A stretch of DNA of 64,000 bases, from assembly GCF_028294535.1 (NCBI RefSeq), contig NZ_JAQBIE010000007.1, positions 124,001 to 188,000 of the forward strand, given 5' to 3'. The DNA is from Paracoccus onchidii (GTDB lineage: Bacteria; Pseudomonadota; Alphaproteobacteria; Rhodobacterales; Rhodobacteraceae). The position numbers and the translations under genes were made by a program. Of the stretch, positions 34,155 to 44,557 are shown in pieces (position 1 is the stretch's first letter; every line of letters begins with the position of its first letter). Below the pieces are notes generated by a model. It saw nothing but the letters and a program-made list of their open reading frames with translations. It ran no database searches and was not told where the DNA came from.

Positions 34155-37100
34155 CTATTCGGCCGGAACGGCGCTGCTTTCGTCGACCGGTACGATCGGA
34201 TGGCTGAGATGGGGCAGCATTTCCTTGGGGCAAACCTGAAGGAAGTTGGCCTTTTCCTGATCCCAGTCCTGCAGGATCTGTTCTGCCTTGCGCGACATCG
34301 TTTCGATCTGGTGGCGTTCGATCAGCGATTTCAGCTCGTTTTCCCAATGCTCTTGGGTGACTGGGCACAGGACCAGCGTTTCGGCGTTGATATAGTCGCG
34401 GGCATGGCCCTCTGGATCGTAGAGATAGGCCATGCCGCCGGTCATGCCGGCCCCGAAATTCGCCCCGATCGAGCCAAGGATGACCGCTGTGCCGCCGGTC
34501 ATGTATTCACAACCGTTGGTGCCGCATCCTTCGATGACGACCTTGGCGCCACTGTTGCGCACTGCGAAACGTTCCCCTGCACGACCTGCCGCGAACAGAT
34601 GCCCGTCGGTCGCACCGTAAAGCACCGTATTGCCGATGATGGTGTTGTCCTCGGCCTTCAGGGGGCTGGCCATGGGCGGGCGGACCGTGATGGTGCCACC
34701 CGACAGACCTTTGCCAACATAATCATTGGCATCGCCCGACACTTCCAGCTTCAGCCCCGGCGCGGCAAAGGCACCCAACGCCTGCCCGGCGCTGCCGGTC
34801 AGCCGCACGGTCAAGTGATCGGGCTGCAGCTTGTTCCGCATGCCGAATTTCTGAACGATCATGCTGGATGTGCGCGTGCCGATGGTGCGCAGCGTGTTGC
34901 GGACCGCATAGGACAGCTGCATCTTTTCGCCATCGCTGAAGAACCGCTCGGCATCGCGGATGATTTCCGCGTCCAGCGTGTCCATCACCGCGTTGCGCGG
35001 CTTGGAGCGGTCATAGACGATCTTGTCCCAGCCATCGACGGTGATCAGTAGCGGGTTCAGGTCCAGATCGTCCAGATGCGCGGCGCCACGGCTGACCTGG
35101 GTCAGCAGGTCGGCGCGGCCGATCACCTCGTCAAGGCTGCGCGCCCCGATCGAGGCCAGGATCTCGCGCACTTCCTGGGCATAGAAGGTGATCAGGTTCA
35201 CGACCTTGTCGGCGCTGCCGGTGAACATCGCGCGCAGCTTTTCATCCTGCGTGCAGACGCCCACGGGGCAGGTGTTCGACTGACACTGGCGGACCATGAT
35301 GCAGCCCATCGCGATCAGGGCGGCGGTGCCGATGCCGTATTCCTCGGCCCCCATCATCGCGGCCATGACGATGTCGCGACCGGTGCGCAGACCGCCATCG
35401 GTGCGTAGCGTGACGCGTTCGCGCAGACGGTTCATCGCCAGAACCTGATGCGCCTCGGTCAGACCCATTTCCCACGGCAGGCCGGCGAATTTCACCGAGG
35501 TCGCGGGCGACGCGCCGGTGCCGCCATTATGGCCCGAGATCAGGATCACGTCGGCCTTGGCCTTGGCCACGCCCGCCGCGATCGTGCCGACGCCGCTGGA
35601 TGCCACCAGCTTGACGGTGATCTTGGCGCGCGGGTTGATCTGCTTGAGGTCGTAGATCAGCTGCGCCAGATCCTCGATCGAGTAGATATCGTGGTGCGGC
35701 GGCGGCGAGATCAGCGTCACGCCCTGCGTCGAGTGGCGCAGGCGGGCGATCAGCTTGGTCACCTTCATGCCGGGCAGCTGGCCACCCTCGCCGGGCTTGG
35801 CGCCCTGCGCGACCTTGATTTCCAGTTCCTCGCAGGCGTTCAGATATTCGGCGGTGACGCCGAAACGACCCGATGCGACCTGCTTGATCTTGGCGCAGGG
35901 GTTGTCGCCATTGGGCAGCGGGTGGCTGTGGGCCGGATCTTCGCCGCCCTCACCGCTGTCGGATTTCGCGCCGATGCGGTTCATCGCGATGTTCAGCGTC
36001 ATATGCGCCTCGGGCGACAGCGCCCCCAGCGACATGCCCGGCGTCACGAAACGCTTGCGGATCGAGGTGATCGATTCCACTTCCTCGATCGGCACCGGTT
36101 TGCCAAGCGGCTTGATGTCCAGAAGGTCGCGGATATGGATCGGCGGGTTTGCACGCATCGTCGCGCTGAACTGTTTCCAGATGTCATAGCTTGCCTTGTC
36201 GCAAGCCATCTGCAGCAATTTCATCGTGTTGGCTTCCCAGGCGTGCTTTTCGCCCGAGCGGCGCAGCTTGTAGAAACCACCCACCGGCAGCAGATCGGCG
36301 TTGTCGCCGCTGAAGGCCTTTTGGTGGGTCTCCTCCAGCTTGCTTTGCAGGCCGTGCAGGCCGATGCCGCTGATGCGGCTGTGCATGCCGGGGAAATACT
36401 CGGCGACCATGGCGCGGGACAGGCCGACAGCTTCGAAATTCAGGCCGCCGCGATAGGACGAAATGACCGAGATGCCCATTTTGGCCATGATTTTCAGCAA
36501 ACCCGCGTCAATCGCATCGCGATAGCGGCGCATGTTCTCGATCAGCGTGCCGCCCAGCAACCCGCGTTCGATCCGGTCATTGATCGAATCCTGCGCCAGA
36601 TAGGGATTGACCGTGGTGGCACCGCCACCGATCAACACCGCAAAGTAATGCGGATCGATGCATTCGGCCGAACGCACATTGATCGAACAGAAGGTCCGCA
36701 GCCCCTTGCGTGTCAGCCAGGAATGCACCGCGCTGGTTGCAAGGATCATCGGCATCGCAACGCGGCTTTCGTCCTGATGTTCATCGGTCAGGACCAGATG
36801 CCCGGCACCCGAGCGCACGGCATCCTCGGCCTCGGCGCGGATTCGCGCCAGATTCTCGCCAAGGGCATCGGCGCCGCTATTGGTGGCAAAGGTGCAATCG
36901 ATATAGGTGACGGTGTCGCCGAACATCTTGCACATCTCGCCGAATTCACCATTGGCGATGAACGGGCTTTCCAGCGTCAGGATTTCAGTCTGCGAACTGG
37001 ATTCATCCAGCACGTTCTTCAGGTTGCCAAAGCGCGTCTTCAGCGACATGACCCGCGTTTCACGCAGGCTGTCGATCGGTGGATTGGTCACCTGGCTGAA

Positions 37101-38693
37101 GTTCTGGCGGAAAAAGTGGCTCATCGGGCGATACTGGTTGGACAGCACCGCGGGGGGCGTGTCGTCACCCATCGAGGCGATTGCCTCTTTGCCGTCTTCG
37201 GCCATCGGCGACAGCACGTGTTCCAGCTCTTCCATGGTATAGCCGGCTGCGGTCTGGCGGCGGCGCAGGTCGTCACCTTCGAAGCGATGCTGTTCGGGCA
37301 GGTCGCGCATGATGTGGTTCAGGTCGACGACCTTTTCGATCCACTCGCCAAAAGGCTGGCTGCCGGCCAGGCGATCCTTGATCGCCGTGTCGTGATACAG
37401 TTTGCCTTCCCACATATCGACGGCGATCATCTGACCCGGACCAAGCGCGCCCTTTTCGCGCACGGAGGATTCGTTGATCGGCACCATGCCCACCTCGGAG
37501 CCGGCGATCAGCAGATTGTCTCCGGTCACGACATAGCGCATCGGGCGCAGACCGTTCCGGTCCAGGCCGCCACAGACCCAGCGACCATCGGTCATGGCCA
37601 GTGCGGCGGGACCGTCCCATGGTTCCATGACCGAGTTGCAATAGGCATACATGTCCGCCCACGGTTTGGGCATGTCGGTCGTGGCCTTGGACCAGCTTTC
37701 CGGTACCAGCATCGTCTTGGTCATCGGCGCGCTGCGGCCCGAACGGACCAGAACCTCGAACACCGAATCCAGCGCGGCGCTGTCCGACGACCCTGCCGGG
37801 ACGATGGGCTTGATGTCTTCGGCCATGTCGCCAAAGGCACCGCTTGCCATGCGGATCTCGTGGCTTTTCAGCCAGTTCAGGTTGCCTTTCAGCGTATTGA
37901 TCTCGCCGTTATGGGCCAGCATGCGGAACGGCTGGGCCAGCCACCATTGCGGGAATGTGTTGGTCGAATAGCGCTGGTGATACAGGGCGAAGCTGGATTC
38001 GAACCGCTCGTCCTTGAGGTCGGGATAGAATTCCGCGACCTGCTCGGCCAGCATCATGCCCTTGTAGATGATGCTGCGGCAGGACAGCGAACAGAAATAA
38101 AGCTGCGTGACCTGCGCGGCAATGGCAGCCTTTTCGATCCGGCGGCGGATGATGTAGAGTTCACGCTCGAACTGGACCTGATCGATGTCCTTTTCGCAAC
38201 GGATCAGGATCTGTTCGATTTCGGGGCGGGTGGCATTCGCCTTTTCGCCCAGAACAGCGGTGTTCACAGGAACGTGGCGCCAGCCATAGATATAGTGCCC
38301 CATCCGCAGAACTTCGGATTCCACGATGGTCCGGCAGGTTTCCTGCTGGGCAAAATTGGTGCGCGGCAGAAAGACCTGGCCAACCGCGATCAGCTTGTTC
38401 TGATCGGGTTCGTGTCCGGTGCGCCGCACCTGATCATAGAAAAAGGGAACCGGGATCTGAACATGGATGCCCGCCCCGTCGCCGGTCTTGCCATCGGCGT
38501 CCACGGCGCCGCGATGCCAGATCGCCTTCAGCGCGTCGATGCCGTTCTGCACGACCTTTCGGCTGGGTTTGCCGTTCAGGTCAACGACGAAGCCAACGCC
38601 GCATGAGGAATGTTCGTCCTCGGCCCGATACAGGCTGTTTTCGGCCATCCAGTCGCGGCGGGCCTGTTCTTCTTGCTGCCAATCCTTGCTCAT
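34155..38693 (-). CDS. gltB: Glutamate synthase (NADPH) large subunit
   Basis: A 1512-residue enzyme, normal length. A propeptide of about 30 residues precedes the catalytic Cys31 (SSCGVGF) of the glutamine amidotransferase domain (to about 430). The central domain follows, then the FMN/glutamate synthase domain (about 800-1200) with the 3Fe-4S cysteines in GCIMVRQCQSNTCPVGVC, and the C-terminal beta-helix (GTNGCEYMTGGTAVILG). It transfers the glutamine amide to 2-oxoglutarate, giving two glutamates, with electrons from GltD. It is last in gltD-orf-gltB, with ATGA overlap with the middle gene, and ends at a strong terminator. Confidence 0.97.
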   Translation of the reverse strand: MSKDWQQEEQARRDWMAENSLYRAEDEHSSCGVGFVVDLNGKPSRKVVQNGIDALKAIWHRGAVDADGKTGDGAGIHVQIPVPFFYDQVRRTGHEPDQNKLIAVGQVFLPRTNFAQQETCRTIVESEVLRMGHYIYGWRHVPVNTAVLGEKANATRPEIEQILIRCEKDIDQVQFERELYIIRRRIEKAAIAAQVTQLYFCSLSCRSIIYKGMMLAEQVAEFYPDLKDERFESSFALYHQRYSTNTFPQWWLAQPFRMLAHNGEINTLKGNLNWLKSHEIRMASGAFGDMAEDIKPIVPAGSSDSAALDSVFEVLVRSGRSAPMTKTMLVPESWSKATTDMPKPWADMYAYCNSVMEPWDGPAALAMTDGRWVCGGLDRNGLRPMRYVVTGDNLLIAGSEVGMVPINESSVREKGALGPGQMIAVDMWEGKLYHDTAIKDRLAGSQPFGEWIEKVVDLNHIMRDLPEQHRFEGDDLRRRQTAAGYTMEELEHVLSPMAEDGKEAIASMGDDTPPAVLSNQYRPMSHFFRQNFSQVTNPPIDSLRETRVMSLKTRFGNLKNVLDESSSQTEILTLESPFIANGEFGEMCKMFGDTVTYIDCTFATNSGADALGENLARIRAEAEDAVRSGAGHLVLTDEHQDESRVAMPMILATSAVHSWLTRKGLRTFCSINVRSAECIDPHYFAVLIGGGATTVNPYLAQDSINDRIERGLLGGTLIENMRRYRDAIDAGLLKIMAKMGISVISSYRGGLNFEAVGLSRAMVAEYFPGMHSRISGIGLHGLQSKLEETHQKAFSGDNADLLPVGGFYKLRRSGEKHAWEANTMKLLQMACDKASYDIWKQFSATMRANPPIHIRDLLDIKPLGKPVPIEEVESITSIRKRFVTPGMSLGALSPEAHMTLNIAMNRIGAKSDSGEGGEDPAHSHPLPNGDNPCAKIKQVASGRFGVTAEYLNACEELEIKVAQGAKPGEGGQLPGMKVTKLIARLRHSTQGVTLISPPPHHDIYSIEDLAQLIYDLKQINPRAKITVKLVASSGVGTIAAGVAKAKADVILISGHNGGTGASPATSVKFAGLPWEMGLTEAHQVLAMNRLRERVTLRTDGGLRTGRDIVMAAMMGAEEYGIGTAALIAMGCIMVRQCQSNTCPVGVCTQDEKLRAMFTGSADKVVNLITFYAQEVREILASIGARSLDEVIGRADLLTQVSRGAAHLDDLDLNPLLITVDGWDKIVYDRSKPRNAVMDTLDAEIIRDAERFFSDGEKMQLSYAVRNTLRTIGTRTSSMIVQKFGMRNKLQPDHLTVRLTGSAGQALGAFAAPGLKLEVSGDANDYVGKGLSGGTITVRPPMASPLKAEDNTIIGNTVLYGATDGHLFAAGRAGERFAVRNSGAKVVIEGCGTNGCEYMTGGTAVILGSIGANFGAGMTGGMAYLYDPEGHARDYINAETLVLCPVTQEHWENELKSLIERHQIETMSRKAEQILQDWDQEKANFLQVCPKEMLPHLSHPIVPVDESSAVPAE

Positions 38694-39460
38694 AGCTGGG
38701 CCCTTTCGTGCAGAAGCTGCGTCATCAACTGATCGCAGTCGAATTGTGGTGTTGTCTCGCCAAAGCCGGGCTCTCCGGGAAAGCTGAACAGCACGGGGCT
38801 GTCATTTGTTTCCCGACGTTCGCCGGTCCAGTCGCGTTGAATTTCAATGCCGCCGTAAAAGCGGCGCATGGCGCGGTTGATGAATTGCTGCCCTTCGCGG
38901 GTGATCAGCACCTCGCCGCTGGCGTCACTGGTGGTCAGCCGGAACTCGGTTTTCTCAAGCTGGATCCCGTCAATGGTGACGGTTTCGCCGGTCAGGATAT
39001 CTTCGCCGACATGGTGCAGGCGTTCGCCCGTGCCGGACACGGTCCAGAAATCGAAATCGTCGTGTCCGGTTTCGATCAGCGTCGAAAAGCTTGCATGATC
39101 GCGGGCCTCTTCGACCAGCATATCCTCAAGCCCGGTATCCGGGTCCGAGCTTTCGATCCAGCGCGTTTCCGAATCGATCCGCGACTGATGCGTCAATCCG
39201 TCCTGACCGAACAGCGCACTGCGCTGATGGCCGTCGGGATCGGCGGTGCAGCGATAATATTGACCGACCGAACAGCCGCGATTCTGCACCGTGACCTCCA
39301 GGGTGCAGCCCTGAGGTGTGTTGAATGTCGCCGCGTGGCCGGGCAGGGCGGCGGTCGCCGCCCATATCAGCGCCAGAACGGTCCCGGTCCGCGCCCGGGC
39401 GGCGCCGGTGCGGCGATCCTGGCGCGGATGGGTGGCGATCTTTGCATGACTTGGCATCAT
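38690..39460 (-). CDS. Exported protein of unknown function between gltD and gltB
   Basis: A 256-residue protein not recognised as a named family. A basic N-terminus and hydrophobic stretch (VLALIWAATAALPGHA) form a signal peptide with likely cleavage near GHAA. The mature part starts with a Cys-rich section (GCTLEVTVQNRGCSVGQYYRC), continues as acidic beta-strand-rich sequence and ends with a short Cys-containing tail. Of the paired ATGs at 39460 and 39457, the first is annotated, 7 bases after the gltD stop. Its stop overlaps the gltB ATG. A periplasmic protein cotranscribed with a cytosolic biosynthetic enzyme is unusual; its role is unknown. Confidence 0.72.
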   Translation of the reverse strand: MMPSHAKIATHPRQDRRTGAARARTGTVLALIWAATAALPGHAATFNTPQGCTLEVTVQNRGCSVGQYYRCTADPDGHQRSALFGQDGLTHQSRIDSETRWIESSDPDTGLEDMLVEEARDHASFSTLIETGHDDFDFWTVSGTGERLHHVGEDILTGETVTIDGIQLEKTEFRLTTSDASGEVLITREGQQFINRAMRRFYGGIEIQRDWTGERRETNDSPVLFSFPGEPGFGETTPQFDCDQLMTQLLHERAQL

Positions 39461-39467
39461 GGCGATC

Positions 39468-40952
39468 TTACTGGGCTGCGATGCGTGCATCGCCGGTCAG
39501 AAAATCGGCGATCGATTCGGCGGCCTCGCGACCATCGCGGATCGCCCAGACAACCAGGCTGGCGCCGCGCACGATGTCACCCACGGCATAGACCCCGGGA
39601 AGCGAGGTCCGGTGCGTCTGGAAATCGGCCTTGATGGTGCCCCAGCGGGTGACCTCGAGACCTTCGGTTCCCCAAAGGCGCGGCAGTTCCTCGGGTTCGA
39701 AACCAAGCGCCTTGATGACCAGATCGGCGGGCTCGTCGTAATCGGCACCTTCGATCAGTTCGGGCGATTGACGGCCGGTCACATCCGGCTGGCCGAGGCG
39801 CATTTTCTGGATACGCACGCTGGCGACCTGATCGACGCCATCGACATCGGCTTCCTGCGCGACGGCGGCTTCGCCGGTGACATGACCGCTGAACGAGCCG
39901 GGGGCCGACAGCCAGACGAATTCGACGCCTTCTTCTTCGGCATTCTGCACTTCGCGCTGCGAACCGGGCATGTTGGCGCGGTCGCGACGATACAGGCATT
40001 TGACCGATTGCGCGCCCTGACGGATGGCGGTGCGCACGCAGTCCATGGCGGTGTCGCCGCCGCCGATGACGATGACGCGCTTGCCATTGGCGTTCAGTTC
40101 GCCGTCGTCGTAATCGGGAACGTCATCGCCGAAATCGACCTTGTTGCTGGCGGTCAGGTAATCGATGGCGCGGACGACGCCGCCGGCATCTGCATTGTCG
40201 ATGTCCAGATCGCGGGTCTTGTAAACGCCGGTGGCGATCAGCACGGCATCATGCTTGCCGCGGATCGCGTCAAAGCTGATATCCTCGCCGACATTGCAAT
40301 TCAGCACGAACTCGACACCGCTATCCTCAAGCAGCTTGTTGCGGCGCATGACCACGTCTTTTTCCAGCTTGAAGCCGGGGATGCCATAGGTCAGCAGCCC
40401 GCCTGCGCGATCATAGCGGTCATAGATGGTAACCTGAAAGCCCTGGCGGCGCAGCATATCGGCTGCCGCCAGCCCGCCGGGGCCGGCGCCGATGATGCCA
40501 ACCGATTCCGAGCGTTCTTGCGCCGGCATCGCCGCAGTGACCCAACCCTCTTCCCAGGCGGTATCGGTGATGTATTTCTCGACCGCGCCGATGGTGACGG
40601 TGCCGTGGCCGGATTGTTCGATCACGCAATTGCCTTCGCACAACCGGTCCTGTGGGCAAATCCGGCCGCAGATTTCCGGGAATGTGTTGGTGGCCTGACT
40701 GACCTTGTATGCCTCTTGCAGGCGGCCTTCGGCGGTCAGGCGCAGCCAGTCGGGGATGTTGTTGTGCAGCGGGCAATGGCTTTGACAATAGGGCACGCCG
40801 CACTGGCTGCAACGGCCTGCTTGATCGGCCGCCTTCTGGGCAGCGAATTCGCGGTAAATTTCGTGGAAGTCTTCGCTTCGCTCGGCGGCCGAGCGTTTTT
40901 CCGGCATTTCGCGCGGGGTCGATACGAATTTCAACATCTTCTGCGTGGCCAT
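39468..40952 (-). CDS. gltD: Glutamate synthase (NADPH) small subunit
   Basis: A 494-residue flavoprotein. The N-terminal iron-sulfur region has CSQCGVPYCQSHCPLHNNIP near residue 50 and ICGRICPQDRLCEGNC near residue 98. FAD-binding GIIGAGPGGLAAAD is around residue 155 and NADPH-binding VIVIGGGDTAMDC around residue 290. It oxidises NADPH and passes electrons to GltB. The ATG at 40950-40952 has GGAAGG upstream and gives the usual N-terminus. An in-frame ATG at 41030, inside the upstream palindrome and also with an AAAGG in front, would add 26 residues. Confidence 0.96.
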   Translation of the reverse strand: MATQKMLKFVSTPREMPEKRSAAERSEDFHEIYREFAAQKAADQAGRCSQCGVPYCQSHCPLHNNIPDWLRLTAEGRLQEAYKVSQATNTFPEICGRICPQDRLCEGNCVIEQSGHGTVTIGAVEKYITDTAWEEGWVTAAMPAQERSESVGIIGAGPGGLAAADMLRRQGFQVTIYDRYDRAGGLLTYGIPGFKLEKDVVMRRNKLLEDSGVEFVLNCNVGEDISFDAIRGKHDAVLIATGVYKTRDLDIDNADAGGVVRAIDYLTASNKVDFGDDVPDYDDGELNANGKRVIVIGGGDTAMDCVRTAIRQGAQSVKCLYRRDRANMPGSQREVQNAEEEGVEFVWLSAPGSFSGHVTGEAAVAQEADVDGVDQVASVRIQKMRLGQPDVTGRQSPELIEGADYDEPADLVIKALGFEPEELPRLWGTEGLEVTRWGTIKADFQTHRTSLPGVYAVGDIVRGASLVVWAIRDGREAAESIADFLTGDARIAAQ

Positions 40953-41021
40953 GGCTGCGCAACCTTCCGAACTGTCAGGAACTTCCGAGGTTCGAATAAA
41001 CGATGCGGCCGGGAATGAAAA

Positions 41022-41036
41022 GTCAGCCATGCTGAC
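41022..41036. promoter_or_regulatory. Palindrome GTCAGC-N3-GCTGAC, copy 1
   Basis: A perfect 15-base dyad upstream of gltD with 6-base arms and spacer CAT. A second dyad with the same arms begins exactly 74 bases away at 41096. Placement in the gltD leader or promoter suggests an operator. No known nitrogen regulator consensus was matched. Confidence 0.5.
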
Positions 41037-41095
41037 CTTTCTGGCGTTTTTCGCGCTTTGTTGGGACATAAATCGCCCCGACCTCGACTTTTTAG

Positions 41096-41110
41096 GTCAG
41101 CAGTGCTGAC
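41096..41110. promoter_or_regulatory. Palindrome GTCAGC-N3-GCTGAC, copy 2
   Basis: This is the second copy of the dyad, with spacer AGT. It touches the last codon (stop) of uppP and is flanked by T and A runs. The 74-base start-to-start distance from copy 1 is about seven helical turns, so both copies would face the same side of the DNA. It could also serve as part of a weak terminator for neighbouring transcription. Confidence 0.5.
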
Positions 41111-41910
41111 TAAAATGCCAGCAGAGCCAGCAAAGCAACGCTTCCGACGATGATCCGCCACCAGGCAAACAGCGCATAGCCATTCTGTGACACATAGCCC
41201 AGCAGCCAGCGCACGACGACAATCGCGGTCAGAAAGGCACAGACAAAGCCCACCGCGATGTTGCCAAGCGCCGCCGCATCCAGAATATCGCGATTCTTGT
41301 AAAGGTCATAGACAAAGGCGCCCAGCATCGTGGGCATAGACAGGAAAAAGGAAAACTCGGCGGCCGACCGCTTGTCAGCGCCCAGTGTCAGCGCCCCGAC
41401 GATTGTTGCCCCGGAACGTGACACACCCGGAATCATGGCCAGACATTGGATGAACCCGATCTTGAAGGCCATGGACAGCGGAAAATCCTCGGCCCGGAAA
41501 TAGCGGGGATTCTTGGCCCAACGGTCGACGAACAGCAAAATTATCCCGCCTAGGATCAGCATCACCGCGATCAGGATGGGCGTTTCAAACAGCACGGTCT
41601 TGATGATGTCATGTGCCAGAACGCCAATCACGACGGCCGGAAGGAAGGCCAGCAGGACCGCGGCGATAAAACGGCGCGAGGCAGGATCATGCGGGGCCGA
41701 CGAAAAAATGGCCCAGAGGCGCGTTGAGTAGACGCCCAGAATGGCCAGAACCGCACCGAGTTGAATGACCACCTCGAACGCGCGTCCGGGCGACTCGAAT
41801 CCAAGGAACCGTCCAGCAAGCAGGACATGCCCTGTGGATGACACCGGAATAAATTCGGTCAGGCCCTCAAGAAGCCCGAGGACCGCCGCAATAATCGTAT
41901 TTGGTTCCAT
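41110..41910 (-). CDS. uppP: Undecaprenyl-diphosphatase
   Basis: A 266-residue integral membrane phosphatase (BacA/UppP). The catalytic boxes are [18 protein letters not shown] at residues about 14-31 and [15 protein letters not shown] around residue 160. About eight membrane segments are predicted. It recycles undecaprenyl pyrophosphate to the monophosphate carrier for peptidoglycan and other envelope polymers. Its ATG shares one base with the stop of the NDUFA9-like gene (TAATG). Confidence 0.95.
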   Translation of the reverse strand: MEPNTIIAAVLGLLEGLTEFIPVSSTGHVLLAGRFLGFESPGRAFEVVIQLGAVLAILGVYSTRLWAIFSSAPHDPASRRFIAAVLLAFLPAVVIGVLAHDIIKTVLFETPILIAVMLILGGIILLFVDRWAKNPRYFRAEDFPLSMAFKIGFIQCLAMIPGVSRSGATIVGALTLGADKRSAAEFSFFLSMPTMLGAFVYDLYKNRDILDAAALGNIAVGFVCAFLTAIVVVRWLLGYVSQNGYALFAWWRIIVGSVALLALLAF

Positions 41911-42896
41911 TAAAACCCGCGAAGATTCTTGGCCGAATTCTTGATCGCGTCATATTGCCCCGAGGGCCGGAACCGCCACAGGTAATCGTCGATGACCGCT
42001 TCGGCCGCGGTTGGTTGAATTCCCAGGTCGCCAAAGCCCTTGGCGTCCGGGTCGGCCACATTATCCTTGGCGAGCAACAGCAATTGGTCGCGCCCAAGGA
42101 TCTTGTTCTTGAACAGCCCGAAGCTGGCGAACTGCGCGCCGTCCAATACCGCGGCGCCGATGCCTGCAAGCCAGAAGGGCATATTGATGATCAGCCGGCG
42201 ACGATGGGCCACCCGGAGCGTTTGGGTAACAATCTCGCGCAGGGTCATGACATCGGGGCCGCCCAGTTCGTAAATGCCTGGCTCGGCTTCGCCGGCCGCG
42301 CCCATCGCGGCGGCCTGGGCGACATCTTCGACATAGACCGGTTGCATGCGGGAACGGCCCCCGGCAATGGGCATCACCGGCCCCAGCCGGGCAAGGCTGG
42401 CAAACCGGTTGTAAAAGTGATCATCGGTGCCGAAGATCACCGATGGGCGCAGCACGATCGCGTCGGGGCGGTGTTGCAGGACCGCAGCTTCGCCGCGCGC
42501 CTTGGCGGCGACATAGCGGCTGGCCGATTCCGGATCGACGCCGATCCCCGACAGATGCACGATACGGGCAACGCCCATCTCCGCGGAAATGCGGGCGATA
42601 TGTTCGGCGCCTTCTTCAAAGACATTGGCAAAGGTGCTTTTGCCTTCAGCGCGTTCGATATTCACACAGTTCACAACGGCGTCCGCCTCGGACATCGCCG
42701 CCCGGACCGAGGCTTCGTCACGAATGTTGCACAGCACGGGCACCACCTGTCCGACGGCACCATAGGTGCGGGTGAACAGGGCTTCGTCCGGGCGCCGTAC
42801 CGCGACCCGCACACGCCATCCGCGTTTGGCCATCAGTCGCGCAACCTGCCGACCGACAAAGCCCGACCCACCAAAGATCGTGACCAGATTCGCCAT
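41910..42896 (-). CDS. NDUFA9-like NAD(P)-binding Rossmann protein
   Basis: A 328-residue extended short-chain-dehydrogenase-fold protein. The nucleotide-binding motif is [20 protein letters not shown] at residues about 7-26, then VRRP, and [11 protein letters not shown] and [20 protein letters not shown] further on. This is the alphaproteobacterial group annotated as complex I NDUFA9 subunit family. The Tyr-Lys catalytic pair of epimerases is not well preserved ([11 protein letters not shown]). The ATG at 42894-42896 follows GGAGG. Whether it associates with complex I here is unknown. It is coupled to uppP. Confidence 0.83.
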   Translation of the reverse strand: MANLVTIFGGSGFVGRQVARLMAKRGWRVRVAVRRPDEALFTRTYGAVGQVVPVLCNIRDEASVRAAMSEADAVVNCVNIERAEGKSTFANVFEEGAEHIARISAEMGVARIVHLSGIGVDPESASRYVAAKARGEAAVLQHRPDAIVLRPSVIFGTDDHFYNRFASLARLGPVMPIAGGRSRMQPVYVEDVAQAAAMGAAGEAEPGIYELGGPDVMTLREIVTQTLRVAHRRRLIINMPFWLAGIGAAVLDGAQFASFGLFKNKILGRDQLLLLAKDNVADPDAKGFGDLGIQPTAAEAVIDDYLWRFRPSGQYDAIKNSAKNLRGF

Positions 42897-42969
42897 TGGC
42901 TTCTTGCCTCCTTCGTGCAGCATCCAGTCGTTCAATACCCAAGCGCGGGTGCCACGACAAGCCGCAGGC

Positions 42970-44541
42970 TTAGCCGGCCTTCAGCTCGGCGATCAACGTA
43001 TCGGCAACGCGATAGGCATTCGCGGCAATCGTCAGGCTGGGATTGCAGCCGTTCGACGTCGGCATGAAGCTTGAATCGGCCACTGTCAGGTTGTCAATTC
43101 CATGCACCCGGCAGTTGCGGTCCAGCACGCTGTTGCGCGGGTCGTTGCCGAAGCGCAGTGTTCCGCAGGGATGGGCAAAGTTCAGGTTCGGCATGTGGTT
43201 GAAGAAGATGCGCCGGTGCTTTCGGAAGGCCTGCTTCATTTCGCGGCGAAAGGCCGTGCGACGTTCTTTCAGCTCATCATGGATGTGGTATTCGAACTTC
43301 AGCTTGTCGGGGTGCGTCGGATCGATCAACACCCGGTTTTCGGCATAGGGCAGATCCTCAAGCACACCGACAAAGATCTTGGCAGGTCCCAGGACCGGCA
43401 GGATCCCGTAGGGCAGCGCGCGCAGGACGTGCCGCAGGGGGCGCAGCTTGCGCAGTGCCGAGCGGTCGAACATTTCGTTCAGCGCATAAAGAACCTCGCC
43501 ATATCCGGCGTCGATTCCCATGGACTGGATCAACCCAAATCGTTGTCCGTCCTTGTGGTACAGGTCGCGCAGGCTGATTGCGCGGCTGGGCGATCTGGAC
43601 CTGGTGCCGTTGCCCGGCCAGATTGCCAGCATTTCGCTGAGATGGAACATCAGGTTGCGCCCGACCTGATCGCTGCGATTGCCAAGCCCGTCCGGCCACG
43701 CCTCGTTCCTGGATTTCAGCATCAGCGAGGGTGATCCAAGGCCGCCAGCGGCAAGGACATAGTGACGCGCCGTGAGGGAAAAGCTTTCTCCGTCCCGATC
43801 GCAAATGATCTGGTTGACCCGCTCACCAGCGTCGATGCGGGTCACGTTGCATCGGTCAAGAAGATGCGCGTGCCCGGTTTTCAGCGCCGGAAGAACCCCT
43901 GCAGAGCGGCCATCCATCTTGCAGGGGCGCGGGCAGCGCCTGCCGAAACATTGTTGGCAGTCGGGCGGAAATTCCGCCGCGAGATGGGTTTGATAGGGGT
44001 TCAGCCCCGCTTTGGAAAATGACGCGCGCAGCGAAGCATCCACCGGCGTCACCCTGCGCGCGGGGCGCAGCTCTGGCGCGTCAATGCCGCCTAGCGGATC
44101 GACCTCGCCGCTGATGCGAAAGTTTTTTTCGGCAAGATCGAAATAGCCGCGCATTTCATCATAGCTGACCGGCCAGCCGCCCGTTGGGTGCGGCCGTTCC
44201 GACGAATCGTCGAGATCATGCGGCTCCGGGCGTTCAAGCGTTGCGGCGTAAAAGGTCGATGTTCCGCCGACACAGGCGCCGACCATGCCGAACAATTGGG
44301 AATCGCGTCCGTCGATCCTGGCTTCCAACGGATAGGGCCAGATGCCTTCGTTCAGGCGATCGGCAGGGTCGGTTGCGCCGGTCTCGACCTCGACGCCGTT
44401 GCTGCCGTCCAGGTCGGGGCCCTTGTCCAGCATCAGCACGGAATGTCCCGCCTCTGCGATGCGGCGCGCGGTGCTGCCGCCGCCGATGCCTGTGCCAATG
44501 ACTATGACATCCCAATCCCGGGAGATAAAATCGTCCAACAT
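42970..44541 (-). CDS. GMC-family oxidoreductase
   Basis: A 523-residue FAD-dependent oxidoreductase. The ADP-binding motif is [19 protein letters not shown] at residues about 12-30, [16 protein letters not shown] near residue 85, and the C-terminal [20 protein letters not shown] block near residue 490 holds the active-site region. Around residues 192-204 there is a Cys cluster C-x2-C-x4-C-x3-C ([18 protein letters not shown]), a feature of a GMC subgroup that may bind an iron-sulfur centre. The substrate, likely an alcohol or sugar, is unknown. The start ATG at 44539-44541 has GGGAACGAG upstream. Confidence 0.88.
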   Translation of the reverse strand: MLDDFISRDWDVIVIGTGIGGGSTARRIAEAGHSVLMLDKGPDLDGSNGVEVETGATDPADRLNEGIWPYPLEARIDGRDSQLFGMVGACVGGTSTFYAATLERPEPHDLDDSSERPHPTGGWPVSYDEMRGYFDLAEKNFRISGEVDPLGGIDAPELRPARRVTPVDASLRASFSKAGLNPYQTHLAAEFPPDCQQCFGRRCPRPCKMDGRSAGVLPALKTGHAHLLDRCNVTRIDAGERVNQIICDRDGESFSLTARHYVLAAGGLGSPSLMLKSRNEAWPDGLGNRSDQVGRNLMFHLSEMLAIWPGNGTRSRSPSRAISLRDLYHKDGQRFGLIQSMGIDAGYGEVLYALNEMFDRSALRKLRPLRHVLRALPYGILPVLGPAKIFVGVLEDLPYAENRVLIDPTHPDKLKFEYHIHDELKERRTAFRREMKQAFRKHRRIFFNHMPNLNFAHPCGTLRFGNDPRNSVLDRNCRVHGIDNLTVADSSFMPTSNGCNPSLTIAANAYRVADTLIAELKAG

Positions 44542-44557
44542 TTACTCGTTCCCAACA

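Noticed and set aside
35448..38606. A 1052-codon open frame on the plus strand opposite gltB
   Set aside because: It is in exact codon register with gltB on the other strand, where stops can arise only from TTA, CTA or TCA codons in gltB, which are rare in GC-rich genomes. The translation is rich in His, Arg, Gln and Asp and matches no family.
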